Of a stretch of DNA of 8,728 nt, positions 1 through 6,016 are shown in pieces (the first letter of the stretch is position 1; every line of letters starts with the position of its first letter). The DNA is from an uncultured Oscillibacter sp. Lineage in GTDB: Bacteria; Bacillota; Clostridia; Oscillospirales; Oscillospiraceae. A program made the translations under genes and the position numbers. The notes under the pieces were generated by a model. That model had not been told where the DNA came from and made no database searches. It saw nothing but the letters and a program-made list of their open reading frames with translations. The stretch is from NCBI GenBank assembly GCA_900544105.1, contig UQUC01000078.1, positions 1 to 8,728 of the forward strand, written 5' to 3'.

Positions 1-8
1 TTGCTCAT
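1..8 (-). CDS. rnfG: Start of the next Rnf gene, probably rnfG (partial, first codons only)
   Basis: On the minus strand an ATG at 8-6 overlaps the rnfD stop codon in an ATGA arrangement, and the frame continues M-S before leaving the window. An AAGGAGG ribosome binding site lies at 25-19, ten bases upstream of this ATG and inside the rnfD tail. The 4-bp overlap and the ribosome binding site support translational coupling to rnfD. The identity is inferred only from the usual clostridial order rnfC-D-G-E-A-B; RnfG is the periplasmically exposed FMN-carrying subunit. The protein sequence itself cannot be judged. Confidence 0.55.
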
Positions 9-1021
9 TTCGCGGCTGCCTCCTTCTTGTCGGATTTCACCACGCCGAAACGAACGGGCTTGGTGTACTTGTCGATCAACGCGGTGCAGCAGTTCATGAC
101 CATGATGGAGTAGCAAACGCCCTCATTGTAAGAACCGAAGTACCGGATGAACACGGTGAACAGGCCGCAGCCGATACCGTAGATCAGCTGGCCCTTCTTG
201 GTGACGGGAGAAGTGGCATAGTCGGTAGCCATGAAGAAAGCGCCCAGGAACAGGCCGCCGCCGAAGATGCTGTAAAGCATATACTCAGCGCCGCCGGCCT
301 TGGGGAACAGCACGGTCAGAACAGCCACGGTGGCGATGTAGGCCACGGGAGTCTGCCAGTTAATGACCTTGCGCCAGATCAGGTACAGGCCGCCGATGAG
401 CAGCATCAGGGCAGAAACTTCGCCCATGGAGCCGCCCACCTTGCCCAGGAACATATCACCCACGGAGGCGATCTGCTTCAGGCCCTCCAGATCGCCGGTC
501 TTCAGATAGGCCAGCGGGGTCGCGGCGGAAACCACGTCCACAGGCATACCGCCGCCGATGGCGGCCTTGGTGCCGGCAGGCAGCCAGGTGGTCATCGCAC
601 CGGCATAGCTGGCCAGCAGAGCGGCACGGCCTGCCAGAGCAGGGTTCAGGAAGTTCTTGCCGATGCCGCCAAAGAGCTGCTTGACCACAATGATGGCAAA
701 GAAGTCACCGATGAGGATCATCCACAGCGGGGTGGTGGCGGGGCAGACGAAAGCCAGCAGCATACCGGTGACCACAGCGGAGAGGTCATCGATGGACTGG
801 GGCTTGTGCATGAGCTTGCGGTACAGTCCCTCAAAGACAACGCAGCCAATGACGGACACGGCGGTGAGGAGCAGAGCCTCCACACCGAAGTAAATGATGG
901 CCCAGATCAGAGCGGGACACATGGCAATGATGACGTCCAGCATGATGGACCGGGTGGTCTCACTGCCGCGGATGTGAGGGTTAGAAGTGGCAATGAGCTT
1001 CAAATTCTTGTAATCGGTCAT
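5..1021 (-). CDS. rnfD: RnfD, membrane flavoprotein subunit of the Rnf electron-transport complex
   Basis: RnfD (338 aa, full family length) is an integral membrane subunit of the ion-pumping ferredoxin:NAD+ oxidoreductase Rnf and carries covalently bound FMN. The protein is strongly hydrophobic, with about nine to ten likely membrane segments, for example around residues 26-46, 47-66, 83-96, 98-115, 202-217, 226-241, 248-265 and 280-298. The flavin-attachment motif is visible as D162-V-V-S165-A-A-T168, matching Dxx(S/T)gAT with Ala at the usual Gly position. Thr168 is the expected FMN-phosphoester residue, placed by the flavin transferase ApbE. The family segment TDYATSP is at 267-272 and following. 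The start is set by AAGGAGG at 1036-1030, eight bases upstream, inside the end of rnfC. Only three bases separate it from rnfC, so the two are one operon. The short tail is Lys/Glu/Ala-rich. Confidence 0.97.
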   Translation of the reverse strand: MTDYKNLKLIATSNPHIRGSETTRSIMLDVIIAMCPALIWAIIYFGVEALLLTAVSVIGCVVFEGLYRKLMHKPQSIDDLSAVVTGMLLAFVCPATTPLWMILIGDFFAIIVVKQLFGGIGKNFLNPALAGRAALLASYAGAMTTWLPAGTKAAIGGGMPVDVVSAATPLAYLKTGDLEGLKQIASVGDMFLGKVGGSMGEVSALMLLIGGLYLIWRKVINWQTPVAYIATVAVLTVLFPKAGGAEYMLYSIFGGGLFLGAFFMATDYATSPVTKKGQLIYGIGCGLFTVFIRYFGSYNEGVCYSIMVMNCCTALIDKYTKPVRFGVVKSDKKEAAAK

Positions 1022-1024
1022 CTC

Positions 1025-2389
1025 TTATGCCTCCTTCTTCGCTTCCGCGGCCTTCTTGGCCTCAGCGGCGGCCCGATCAGCAGCCATCTTGTTCTTGACG
1101 AGCTGCTTGCCGGTCTTGAACATGTGGGTCAGGTGCATACGGGCGGGGCAGGCGTAAGCGCAGGCGCCGCACTCCATGCAGTCCATGATGTGGGCCTCGC
1201 TCAGCTCATCCACCATGCCCTTCTCGGCATACTGATACATAAAGAGAGGCTCCAGGTGCACCGGGCAGGCGGCAACGCACTTACCGCAGCGGATGCACTG
1301 GGGATGCTCAACGGTCTGCTCCTCCTTCTCGCAGAAAGCGAGGATGGCGCCGGTGCCCTTGGCCACGGGAATATCCGCGGTATACTGGGCCATGCCCATC
1401 ATGGGGCCGCCGGCGATGAGCTTGTAAGTACCGTCCTTCACGCCGCCGCAAGCGTCCAGCAGCAGAGACACGGGGGTACCGATGGGGCACTCGATGTTCT
1501 TGGGGTCCACAATGCCGGAGCCGGACACGGTGACCACCTTGTTCACCACGGGCATACCGGTGGTGATGGCCTTGAAGATGCAGATGGTGGTGTTGATGTT
1601 GAACACCGCGCAACCCACGTTGGCAGGCAGGCCGCCGGGAGGCACCTGACGGCCGGTGATGGCCTGGATCAGCTGCTTCTCACCGCCCTGGGGGTAACGG
1701 CAGCGCAGAGGCTCCACCACAACGGGGGCCTTCTTCTCAGCGATGACCTTGTTCATGGCGTCGATGCCGTTCTGCTTGTTGTCCTCAACGCCGATGATGA
1801 CCTTGTCCACACCGAACATCTTGGCCAGATAGGTAGCGCCGCCGATGATCTCCTCGGGGCGTTCCAGCATGGCCCGATGGTCGCCGGTGATGTAAGGCTC
1901 GCACTCAGCGCCGTTGATGAGCACGTCCTTTACCTTGCCGATGCCGCCGGAGATCTTAACATGCGTGGGGAAGGTCGCGCCGCCCATACCCACGATACCG
2001 GCATTCTTCACGATCTCGACCATTTCCTCCACCGTCAGAGCGTCGGGATCGGCAGGCGCCTTCACCTCTTCGCTGACCGTGTTCTGGAAATCGTTTTCGA
2101 TCACAACGGACACCATGTCGCCGCCCATAGAGAAGGGCCGGGGCTCGATGGCCTTCACCGTACCGGAAACGCTGGCATGGATCGGGGCGCCCAGCCCCTT
2201 GAATTCGCCGATTTTCTGACCCACCTTTACCTGGTCGCCTACTTTTACGATCGGGGTGCAGGGTGCGCCAAAGTGCATCGACATGGGGATGACCACGGTA
2301 GCCGGGGGTGCCAGCTGCTCGATGGCCTTTTCATTGGTTGCGGCCTTCATATCATGGGGATGAACGCCGCCAAAGAAAGCTTGTGCCAT
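1025..2389 (-). CDS. rnfC: RnfC, NADH-binding iron-sulfur subunit of the Rnf complex
   Basis: RnfC (454 aa) is the peripheral cytoplasmic Rnf subunit that exchanges electrons with NAD(H) through FMN and Fe-S clusters. Residues about 28-85 form a biotinyl/lipoyl-like barrel. The FMN/NADH-binding Nqo1-like core follows, with GIVGMGGATFPTHVK at 131-145 and INGAECEPYITGDHRAML at 158-175, then an SLBB-like region. Two 4Fe-4S motifs are intact: Cys365/368/371/375 (CIRCGKCVAACP) and Cys404/407/410/414 (CMECGACAYACP). The C-terminus is an Ala/Lys/Glu-rich tail. The reading frame is open back to 2488, but the start at 2389 is chosen because the family begins near M-A-x-x-F-x-G-G-V-H-P and because GAGGTGA lies five bases upstream. 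It is the first gene of the operon visible here; rnfD follows after three bases. RnfC in many proteobacteria is longer, with a repeat-rich tail that is absent here. Confidence 0.97.
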   Translation of the reverse strand: MAQAFFGGVHPHDMKAATNEKAIEQLAPPATVVIPMSMHFGAPCTPIVKVGDQVKVGQKIGEFKGLGAPIHASVSGTVKAIEPRPFSMGGDMVSVVIENDFQNTVSEEVKAPADPDALTVEEMVEIVKNAGIVGMGGATFPTHVKISGGIGKVKDVLINGAECEPYITGDHRAMLERPEEIIGGATYLAKMFGVDKVIIGVEDNKQNGIDAMNKVIAEKKAPVVVEPLRCRYPQGGEKQLIQAITGRQVPPGGLPANVGCAVFNINTTICIFKAITTGMPVVNKVVTVSGSGIVDPKNIECPIGTPVSLLLDACGGVKDGTYKLIAGGPMMGMAQYTADIPVAKGTGAILAFCEKEEQTVEHPQCIRCGKCVAACPVHLEPLFMYQYAEKGMVDELSEAHIMDCMECGACAYACPARMHLTHMFKTGKQLVKNKMAADRAAAEAKKAAEAKKEA

Positions 2390-2394
2390 TGTCT

Positions 2395-2401
2395 TCACCT
2401 C
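2395..2401 (-). promoter_or_regulatory. Ribosome binding site that fixes the rnfC start
   Basis: GAGGTGA on the minus strand sits five bases before the ATG at 2389-2387. No comparable site precedes the upstream in-frame ATG at 2488, which would add 33 residues unlike any Rnf protein. This site decides the start. Confidence 0.85.
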
Positions 2402-2442
2402 ATTCTTACTCCATTGATAGGTGTCAAAGCATACCCCGCCCC

Positions 2443-2472
2443 GCCATCGGGCAATGGCATGGCAGGCCATGC
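2443..2472 (-). repeat. Two overlapping inverted repeats in the rnfC leader
   Basis: GCATGGC-CT-GCCATGC (minus strand, 2472-2457) is a perfect 7-bp inverted repeat with a 2-base centre. GCCAT-N6-ATGGC (2458-2443) is a second, 5-bp repeat sharing two bases with the first, so the two hairpins cannot both form fully. They lie in the predicted untranslated leader between the promoter and the ribosome binding site. They could be an operator for a dimeric regulator or a small RNA structure; neither is demonstrated. Confidence 0.4.
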
Positions 2473-2500
2473 TTCGGCACACTATCACATACTGCGCTTT

Positions 2501-2529
2501 ATTCTACACCACCCATCGAAAAATGTCCA
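2501..2529 (-). promoter_or_regulatory. Sigma-70-type promoter for the rnf operon
   Basis: On the minus strand TGGACA (2529-2524) and TAGAAT (2506-2501) are separated by exactly 17 bases. Each hexamer differs from consensus at one position. Transcription would start near 2494, giving a leader of about 105 bases before rnfC. The sequence just upstream (2530-2580) is AT-rich with an A7 run on this strand, which could act as an UP element. Confidence 0.7.
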
Positions 2530-2681
2530 GACTATGAATTCGTTTTTTTGTAGAAAATTTATCAAATTCTTCAAATTCTCCCACTTTTTTACGTTTTCTC
2601 GCAGTCCTGCCCCTTCTTTTTGGGCAACCTGCATATTTTCCCGCCGACAACTTCCGCTTTCGCTGGCCCCCTCCACCTCTC
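2530..2681. other. AT-rich divergent intergenic spacer between the rnf operon and the DUF975 gene
   Basis: The whole gap between rnfC and the DUF975 gene is 393 bases, and the divergent promoters at 2501-2529 and 2682-2710 bracket this central part. It is clearly more T-rich on the plus strand than the surrounding genes and has several T runs. I see no convincing gene in it. A 63-codon minus-strand reading frame crosses it, but it has no recognisable protein features and overlaps the rnf promoter. Confidence 0.6.
2562..2579. repeat. Perfect 9-bp tandem direct repeat upstream of the rnf promoter
   Basis: TCAAATTCT occurs twice in immediate succession (2562-2570 and 2571-2579). Its near edge is about 33 bases upstream of the rnf -35 box. 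It may be part of an AT-rich activator site or only low-complexity sequence. Confidence 0.5.
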
Positions 2682-2710
2682 TTGTCTTTTTTTCGTAGGT
2701 ATGCTATGAT
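2682..2710 (+). promoter_or_regulatory. Extended -10 promoter for the DUF975 gene
   Basis: TTGTCT (2682-2687) and TATGAT (2705-2710) are 17 bases apart. The -10 box is preceded by TGC, giving the extended -10 form TGnTATGAT. Transcription would start near 2717. A short inverted repeat, ATGCT-N7-AGCAT (2701-2717), straddles the -10 box and could be an operator. Confidence 0.7.
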
Positions 2711-2740
2711 GAAGCATATCTTTCAGAAAGTATCGCCGTA

Positions 2741-2761
2741 GTCCGGCCTACCTGCCGGGAC
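2741..2761 (+). repeat. Leader hairpin upstream of the DUF975 gene
   Basis: GTCCGGC (2741-2747) can pair with GCCGGGAC (2754-2761) around a six-base loop, with one bulged base. It lies in the predicted leader just before the ribosome binding site TGGAGG (2768-2773). No T-tract follows it, so it is not an intrinsic terminator. Its role is unknown; it may only stabilise the mRNA. Confidence 0.4.
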
Positions 2762-2782
2762 AGCGAATGGAGGTTCCTTTTT

Positions 2783-3565
2783 ATGATGAAGCCCATTGAC
2801 CGCGCCGCCCTGAAAGCCCAGACCCGGGAACTTTTACAGACGGCGCAGGTATCCCCCAAGGGCATGACGGCCCTGTACTGCGCCTGTCTGTTTCTGCTCA
2901 GCCTGATAGAAACCCTGATTCCCGGGCCGGAGCTGGTGTCTACCTTTCTCTCCATCCTCACAACGCTGGCCGGGTGGATCTTAGCCGCCGGCTTTGCCTT
3001 CTACTGCATGGACATCCGCCGTCGGGAGCGTTCGGAATACGCGGTGCTGTTCGATGGGTTCTCCTTCACCGGCAAGATCATCGCTCTGAACATCGTCATC
3101 AACCTGTTTGTGTTCCTGTGGTCCATGCTGTTTGTGTTCCCCGGCATCATCGCCCATTACCGTTACAGCTTCGCCCTCTATAATCTCTATGAAAATCCGG
3201 ATATGGATATTATGGAGGCACTGAATTTAAGCAAGCGGCAGACACAGGGGTATAAAATGGAGCTGTTCAAGCTGGATCTCAGTTATATGGGATGGATCCT
3301 GCTGAGTATGCTTCCCAGTCTCTTTTTCACGAGTCAGGCGATTTTGACCCTTGGATTCAGCGGCATGGACCCCTATGCGGCCCTCGCTGCTCCCATGTCT
3401 TTGTGGCAAATTCTGACGGCCTCCGCCTTCGTCTACGCGCTGTCCATCTTCTACCTGCCCAACTACCAGTGCGTCCAGCTTGCCTATTTCGACGCTGCCA
3501 AGGGAGATATGCCGGAGTTCCGCTCCCGGCGGGCAGATTTCTCCGACGGCCCGGGCAGCTTCTAA
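2783..3565 (+). CDS. DUF975 family integral membrane protein of unknown function
   Basis: This 260-residue membrane protein resembles the DUF975 family, which is common in Firmicutes and has no established biochemical function. The family signature is visible in the middle: F-P-G-I-I at 119-123 followed by Y-x-F-A-L-Y, then ENPDMDIMEALNLSKRQTQGYK (about 137-158) and the ELFKLDLSYMGW stretch (160-171). Likely membrane segments are near 28-48, 51-74, 97-120, 168-190 and 207-225. The N-terminus is short and Lys/Arg-containing, without a cleavable signal, and the C-terminus is polar. The start is supported by TGGAGG nine bases upstream; a second ATG follows directly, so initiation could be one codon later. 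It has its own promoter and terminator and therefore appears to be a single-gene transcription unit unrelated to either neighbour. Confidence 0.88.
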   Translation: MMKPIDRAALKAQTRELLQTAQVSPKGMTALYCACLFLLSLIETLIPGPELVSTFLSILTTLAGWILAAGFAFYCMDIRRRERSEYAVLFDGFSFTGKIIALNIVINLFVFLWSMLFVFPGIIAHYRYSFALYNLYENPDMDIMEALNLSKRQTQGYKMELFKLDLSYMGWILLSMLPSLFFTSQAILTLGFSGMDPYAALAAPMSLWQILTASAFVYALSIFYLPNYQCVQLAYFDAAKGDMPEFRSRRADFSDGPGSF

Positions 3566-3584
3566 GTTGCCGTTTCAATCATTC

Positions 3585-3620
3585 CGCCCCGGCTGGTTCA
3601 CCCTTGCCGGGGCGTTTTTT
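3585..3620 (+). terminator. Intrinsic terminator after the DUF975 gene
   Basis: CGCCCCGGC (3585-3593) pairs perfectly with GCCGGGGCG (3606-3614) around a 12-base loop and is followed directly by six T (3615-3620). It begins 20 bases after the DUF975 stop codon and ends only 25 bases before the start of the MocR gene. Confidence 0.93.
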
Positions 3621-3633
3621 CCCATCCCATTCT

Positions 3634-3638
3634 GGAGG
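3634..3638 (+). promoter_or_regulatory. Ribosome binding site that fixes the MocR gene start
   Basis: GGAGG lies seven bases before the ATG at 3646. The same frame is open far upstream (to 3292) through the DUF975 gene, but that extension is shadow sequence and crosses the terminator. The site and the position of the winged-helix domain fix the start here. Confidence 0.85.
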
Positions 3639-3645
3639 TGCCGCT

Positions 3646-5043
3646 ATGCTGACTTACCCTATGGAGGAGCGGGGTTCTCTCCCCCTCTATGAATACCTGT
3701 GCCGCCGGATCCGAGCGGACATTCTCAGCGGCGCTCTGCCCGCCGGGACGCGGCTTCCCTCCAAGCGGGCACTGGCGGAGCATCTGCGGGTCTCCGTTGT
3801 TACTGTGGAGTGCGCTTACAGTCAGTTGGAAGCAGAGGGCTATTTACAGGCGCAACCTAAGCGGGGCTTTTTTGTCTCCGCCGTGGAACAGGCTCCACCG
3901 CCTGCTGTCCGCTCTGCTCTGATACCGGAGACCCCCACCGTTTCCTGGCGACTGGATCTGGGCCGCAACCAGGTGGACACCGCCCGATTTCCTGTATCCA
4001 CCTGGGCCCGTCTCACCCGGCAGGTCCTCTCGGAGGCGCCGGAGGCTCTGTTGTCTCCGGTCCCTCATCAGGGCTTGGTCGCCCTGCGGCAGGCCATTGC
4101 CGATGATCTCCGGGACTTCAAGGGTATGGCGGTCTCCCCGGAGCAGATCGTCATCGGTGCCGGTGCGGAATACCTTTACTTATTGCTGGCCCAACTGCTG
4201 GGCCAGGACACGGTGTTCGCCGTGGAGGACCCCGGCTATCCCAAAATCCGACAGGTCTACAAAGTCTGTGGGGCTGCCTGCGCTCCCATCCCGCTGGACG
4301 GTCAGGGAGTAGATTTGGCCGCGCTGATGAGATCCGGGGCACGGGCGCTGCACATCTCCCCCAACCACCAGTACCCCACTGGATTGGTGACCCCCATCGC
4401 CCGGCGGCAAGCACTTCTGCGCTGGGCAGAGGATACCGGCTCCACCATCATCGAGGATGACTACGACAGTGAGTTCCGCTACACCGGCCGTCCCATCCCC
4501 ACTCTGCAAAGTATCGATGACCGGGGCCGGGTCATTTACCTGAACACCTTTTCCCAGACCATTTCCCCCTCTATGCGTCTCGGCTTTCTGGTGCTGCCGC
4601 CCCGGTTGCTGGAACGCTACCGGCAGGAACTGGGCTTCTACGCCTGTACGGTCCCTGCGCTGGAGCAGCACGTTCTGGCCAGGTTTATCGCCGGGGGGCA
4701 CTACGAGCGTCATCTTTCCCGGATGCGGAAGGAATACCGGGACCGCCGCTCCGCCACCATCAGCGCTTTCCGGGCCTCGCCGCTGGCCAGCCATGTCACC
4801 TTTTCTGAGGAGGGGGCCGGTCTGCACTTTCTGCTGCGGCTGGATACCAACCACCCTGATGAAGAATTGCGCCGCCTAGCGTCAGAGGCCGGCATCCGGC
4901 TGAGCTTTCTTTCTGAGTATGCCGCCGTACCGGACCCCCGCTTCGCTCACACACTGGTCATCAACTACGCCAGGCTGTCCCAGTCCGATCTGGAGGAAGC
5001 CCTCCGGCTGCTGACGGATGTTCTGCTGCCGCTGCTGGCGTAA
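3646..5043 (+). CDS. MocR/GntR-family transcriptional regulator with an aminotransferase-like domain lacking the PLP lysine
   Basis: This 465-aa protein has the MocR architecture. A GntR winged helix-turn-helix occupies residues about 14-78 (PLYEYLCRRIRADILSG, then LPSKRALAEHLRVS and AYSQLEAEGYL). A class I aminotransferase-like domain spans about 100-465. Conserved cofactor-site features are present: SPNHQYPTG (238-246, with Asn240), the IIEDDYDSEFRY stretch (268-279, with Asp272 and Tyr273), and RLGFLVLP (311-318). At the position of the Schiff-base lysine the sequence reads T301-F-S-Q304-T, encoded by CAG at 4555-4557, so the lysine is replaced by glutamine. Members of this family normally sense PLP or PLP-amino acid adducts; this one may bind a ligand non-covalently. 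It lies 48 bases upstream of an EamA exporter gene, and MocR proteins often control adjacent transporters. I found no clear promoter between the preceding terminator and its start. Confidence 0.93.
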   Translation: MLTYPMEERGSLPLYEYLCRRIRADILSGALPAGTRLPSKRALAEHLRVSVVTVECAYSQLEAEGYLQAQPKRGFFVSAVEQAPPPAVRSALIPETPTVSWRLDLGRNQVDTARFPVSTWARLTRQVLSEAPEALLSPVPHQGLVALRQAIADDLRDFKGMAVSPEQIVIGAGAEYLYLLLAQLLGQDTVFAVEDPGYPKIRQVYKVCGAACAPIPLDGQGVDLAALMRSGARALHISPNHQYPTGLVTPIARRQALLRWAEDTGSTIIEDDYDSEFRYTGRPIPTLQSIDDRGRVIYLNTFSQTISPSMRLGFLVLPPRLLERYRQELGFYACTVPALEQHVLARFIAGGHYERHLSRMRKEYRDRRSATISAFRASPLASHVTFSEEGAGLHFLLRLDTNHPDEELRRLASEAGIRLSFLSEYAAVPDPRFAHTLVINYARLSQSDLEEALRLLTDVLLPLLA

Positions 5044-5091
5044 GTCCATCCCCAGGATTTCTCTATTTTTGTCCAAGAGAGGTTTGTTCCT

Positions 5092-5982
5092 ATGAAGTCC
5101 GTCAACCGTGCCAAGCTGGATCTCATCATTGCCGTCACCGCCTTCGGCACCATCGGCATCTTTGTCCGCTATATCAACCTGCCCTCCTCCGTCATTGCCT
5201 TTGTCCGCGGTGCGGTGGGCGCAGTGTTCCTGCTGCTCTTGTTGTATCTCCGCCGGACGCCTTTTCGGTGGGCAAGCGTCCAGTCACATTGGAAACTGCT
5301 GGCTCTTTCCGGTGCGATCATCAGTTTCAACTGGATCACGCTGTTTGAAGCCTACCGGTACACCACCGTGGCCACCGCCACCCTGTGCTACTACATGGCG
5401 CCGGTGTTCGTGACGCTGGCCTCCCCTTTTCTCTTCCGTGAAAAGCTGACGCCCCGAAAGCTTCTCTGCGTGCTGGCCGCCCTGTGCGGCATGGTGTTTG
5501 TCTCCGGGGTTCCCCAATCCGGCCTGCCGGAAGCCGGGGAAGCCACCGGTATCCTGCTGGCCCTTCTTTCCGCCGTGCTTTATGCCAGCGATGTGTCCAT
5601 CAACAAGTTTCTGGATCAGGTCCCCGCCTGTGAACGGACCTTGGTGCAGTTGGCGGTGGCAGCGCTGGTGATGATCCCCTATATCCTGCTGACGGAGGAT
5701 GTAGCAGCTATGGCTCTGACATCTCTGGGCGCCGTACTGCTGCTGATCGTGGGTGTTTTCCACACCGGCTGGTGCTATTCCCTGTTCTTCGGCTCTATGA
5801 CCTATCTTCCTGCCCAGACGGTAGTGCTGTTCAGCTACATCGACCCCATCGTAGCCATCTTCCTCTCCGCTCTGCTGCTGAAGGAGCCTTTGGGGTGGAG
5901 CGGGATCCTTGGCGCTGTTCTGGTGCTTGGCTCCACCCTTATCAGCGAACTGCCCATCCGGGCCGCTGCAGAAACCAAATAA
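5092..5982 (+). CDS. EamA-domain (drug/metabolite transporter superfamily) membrane transporter
   Basis: This 296-aa protein has the typical size and two-repeat layout of EamA/DMT transporters, usually exporters of amino acids or other metabolites. About ten membrane segments can be drawn, near 10-26, 35-53, 67-84, 93-113, 122-139, 152-169, 183-201, 209-229, 238-262 and 268-285. Repeat-typical stretches include FVRGAVGAVFLLLL (37-50), the SFNWITLFEAYRYT region (78-91), the ATLCYYMAPVFV region (96-107), and in the second half SYIDPIVAIFLSALLLKEPL (248-267). The last is the classic DMT P-x-x-A-x-x-x-S/G-x-x-x-x-x-E motif. AAGAGAGG lies nine bases upstream of the ATG. It starts 48 bases after the MocR gene and is probably cotranscribed with it and controlled by it; the substrate cannot be read from the sequence. 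Confidence 0.94.
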   Translation: MKSVNRAKLDLIIAVTAFGTIGIFVRYINLPSSVIAFVRGAVGAVFLLLLLYLRRTPFRWASVQSHWKLLALSGAIISFNWITLFEAYRYTTVATATLCYYMAPVFVTLASPFLFREKLTPRKLLCVLAALCGMVFVSGVPQSGLPEAGEATGILLALLSAVLYASDVSINKFLDQVPACERTLVQLAVAALVMIPYILLTEDVAAMALTSLGAVLLLIVGVFHTGWCYSLFFGSMTYLPAQTVVLFSYIDPIVAIFLSALLLKEPLGWSGILGAVLVLGSTLISELPIRAAAETK

Positions 5983-5989
5983 ACTGTCA

Positions 5990-6013
5990 GGCGGTAGTCA
6001 TTCCGCCGGAGGG
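5990..6013 (+). promoter_or_regulatory. Small hairpin abutting the methyltransferase ribosome binding site
   Basis: GGCGG (5990-5994) can pair with CCGCC (6003-6007) around an 8-base loop. The ribosome binding site GGAGGG (6008-6013) begins at the next base. Only three bases separate GGAGGG from the ATG at 6017, a short spacing that may lower initiation. The hairpin could influence ribosome access; this is inference. Confidence 0.35.
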
Positions 6014-6016
6014 ACC

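Noticed and set aside
2422..2427. TTGACA on the minus strand as an rnf -35 box
   Set aside because: No -10 box is found at the right distance, and the start would fall on the ribosome binding site. The pair at 2501-2529 is much better.
2390..2488. N-terminal extension of rnfC to the ATG at 2488
   Set aside because: The extra 33 residues are unlike RnfC, run through the predicted leader, and lack a ribosome binding site; the ATG at 2389 has GAGGTGA five bases upstream.
2485..2676. A 63-codon minus-strand reading frame in the divergent spacer
   Set aside because: It has no recognisable protein features, it overlaps the rnf promoter, and the spacer composition differs from coding sequence.
806..2698. 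A 630-codon plus-strand reading frame running antisense to rnfD and rnfC
   Set aside because: It lies opposite clear Rnf genes, its translation is rich in His, Gly, Leu and Asp without domain features, and it arises from the low stop density on the strand complementary to GC-rich codons.
3292..3645. Upstream extension of the MocR reading frame
   Set aside because: It overlaps the DUF975 gene and runs through an intrinsic terminator; the GntR domain begins properly after the ATG at 3646, which has GGAGG upstream.
4180..4854. A 224-codon minus-strand reading frame opposite the MocR gene
   Set aside because: It is the shadow of a well-supported gene, low in complexity and without motifs.
5284..5763. 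A 159-codon minus-strand reading frame opposite the EamA gene
   Set aside because: Its Gln/His/Gly-rich translation is typical of the complement of hydrophobic membrane-protein codons.
5909..6016. Upstream extension of the methyltransferase to the ATG at 5909
   Set aside because: It would overlap the EamA gene by more than 70 bases in another frame, and the added residues have no family resemblance; GGAGGG precedes the ATG at 6017.
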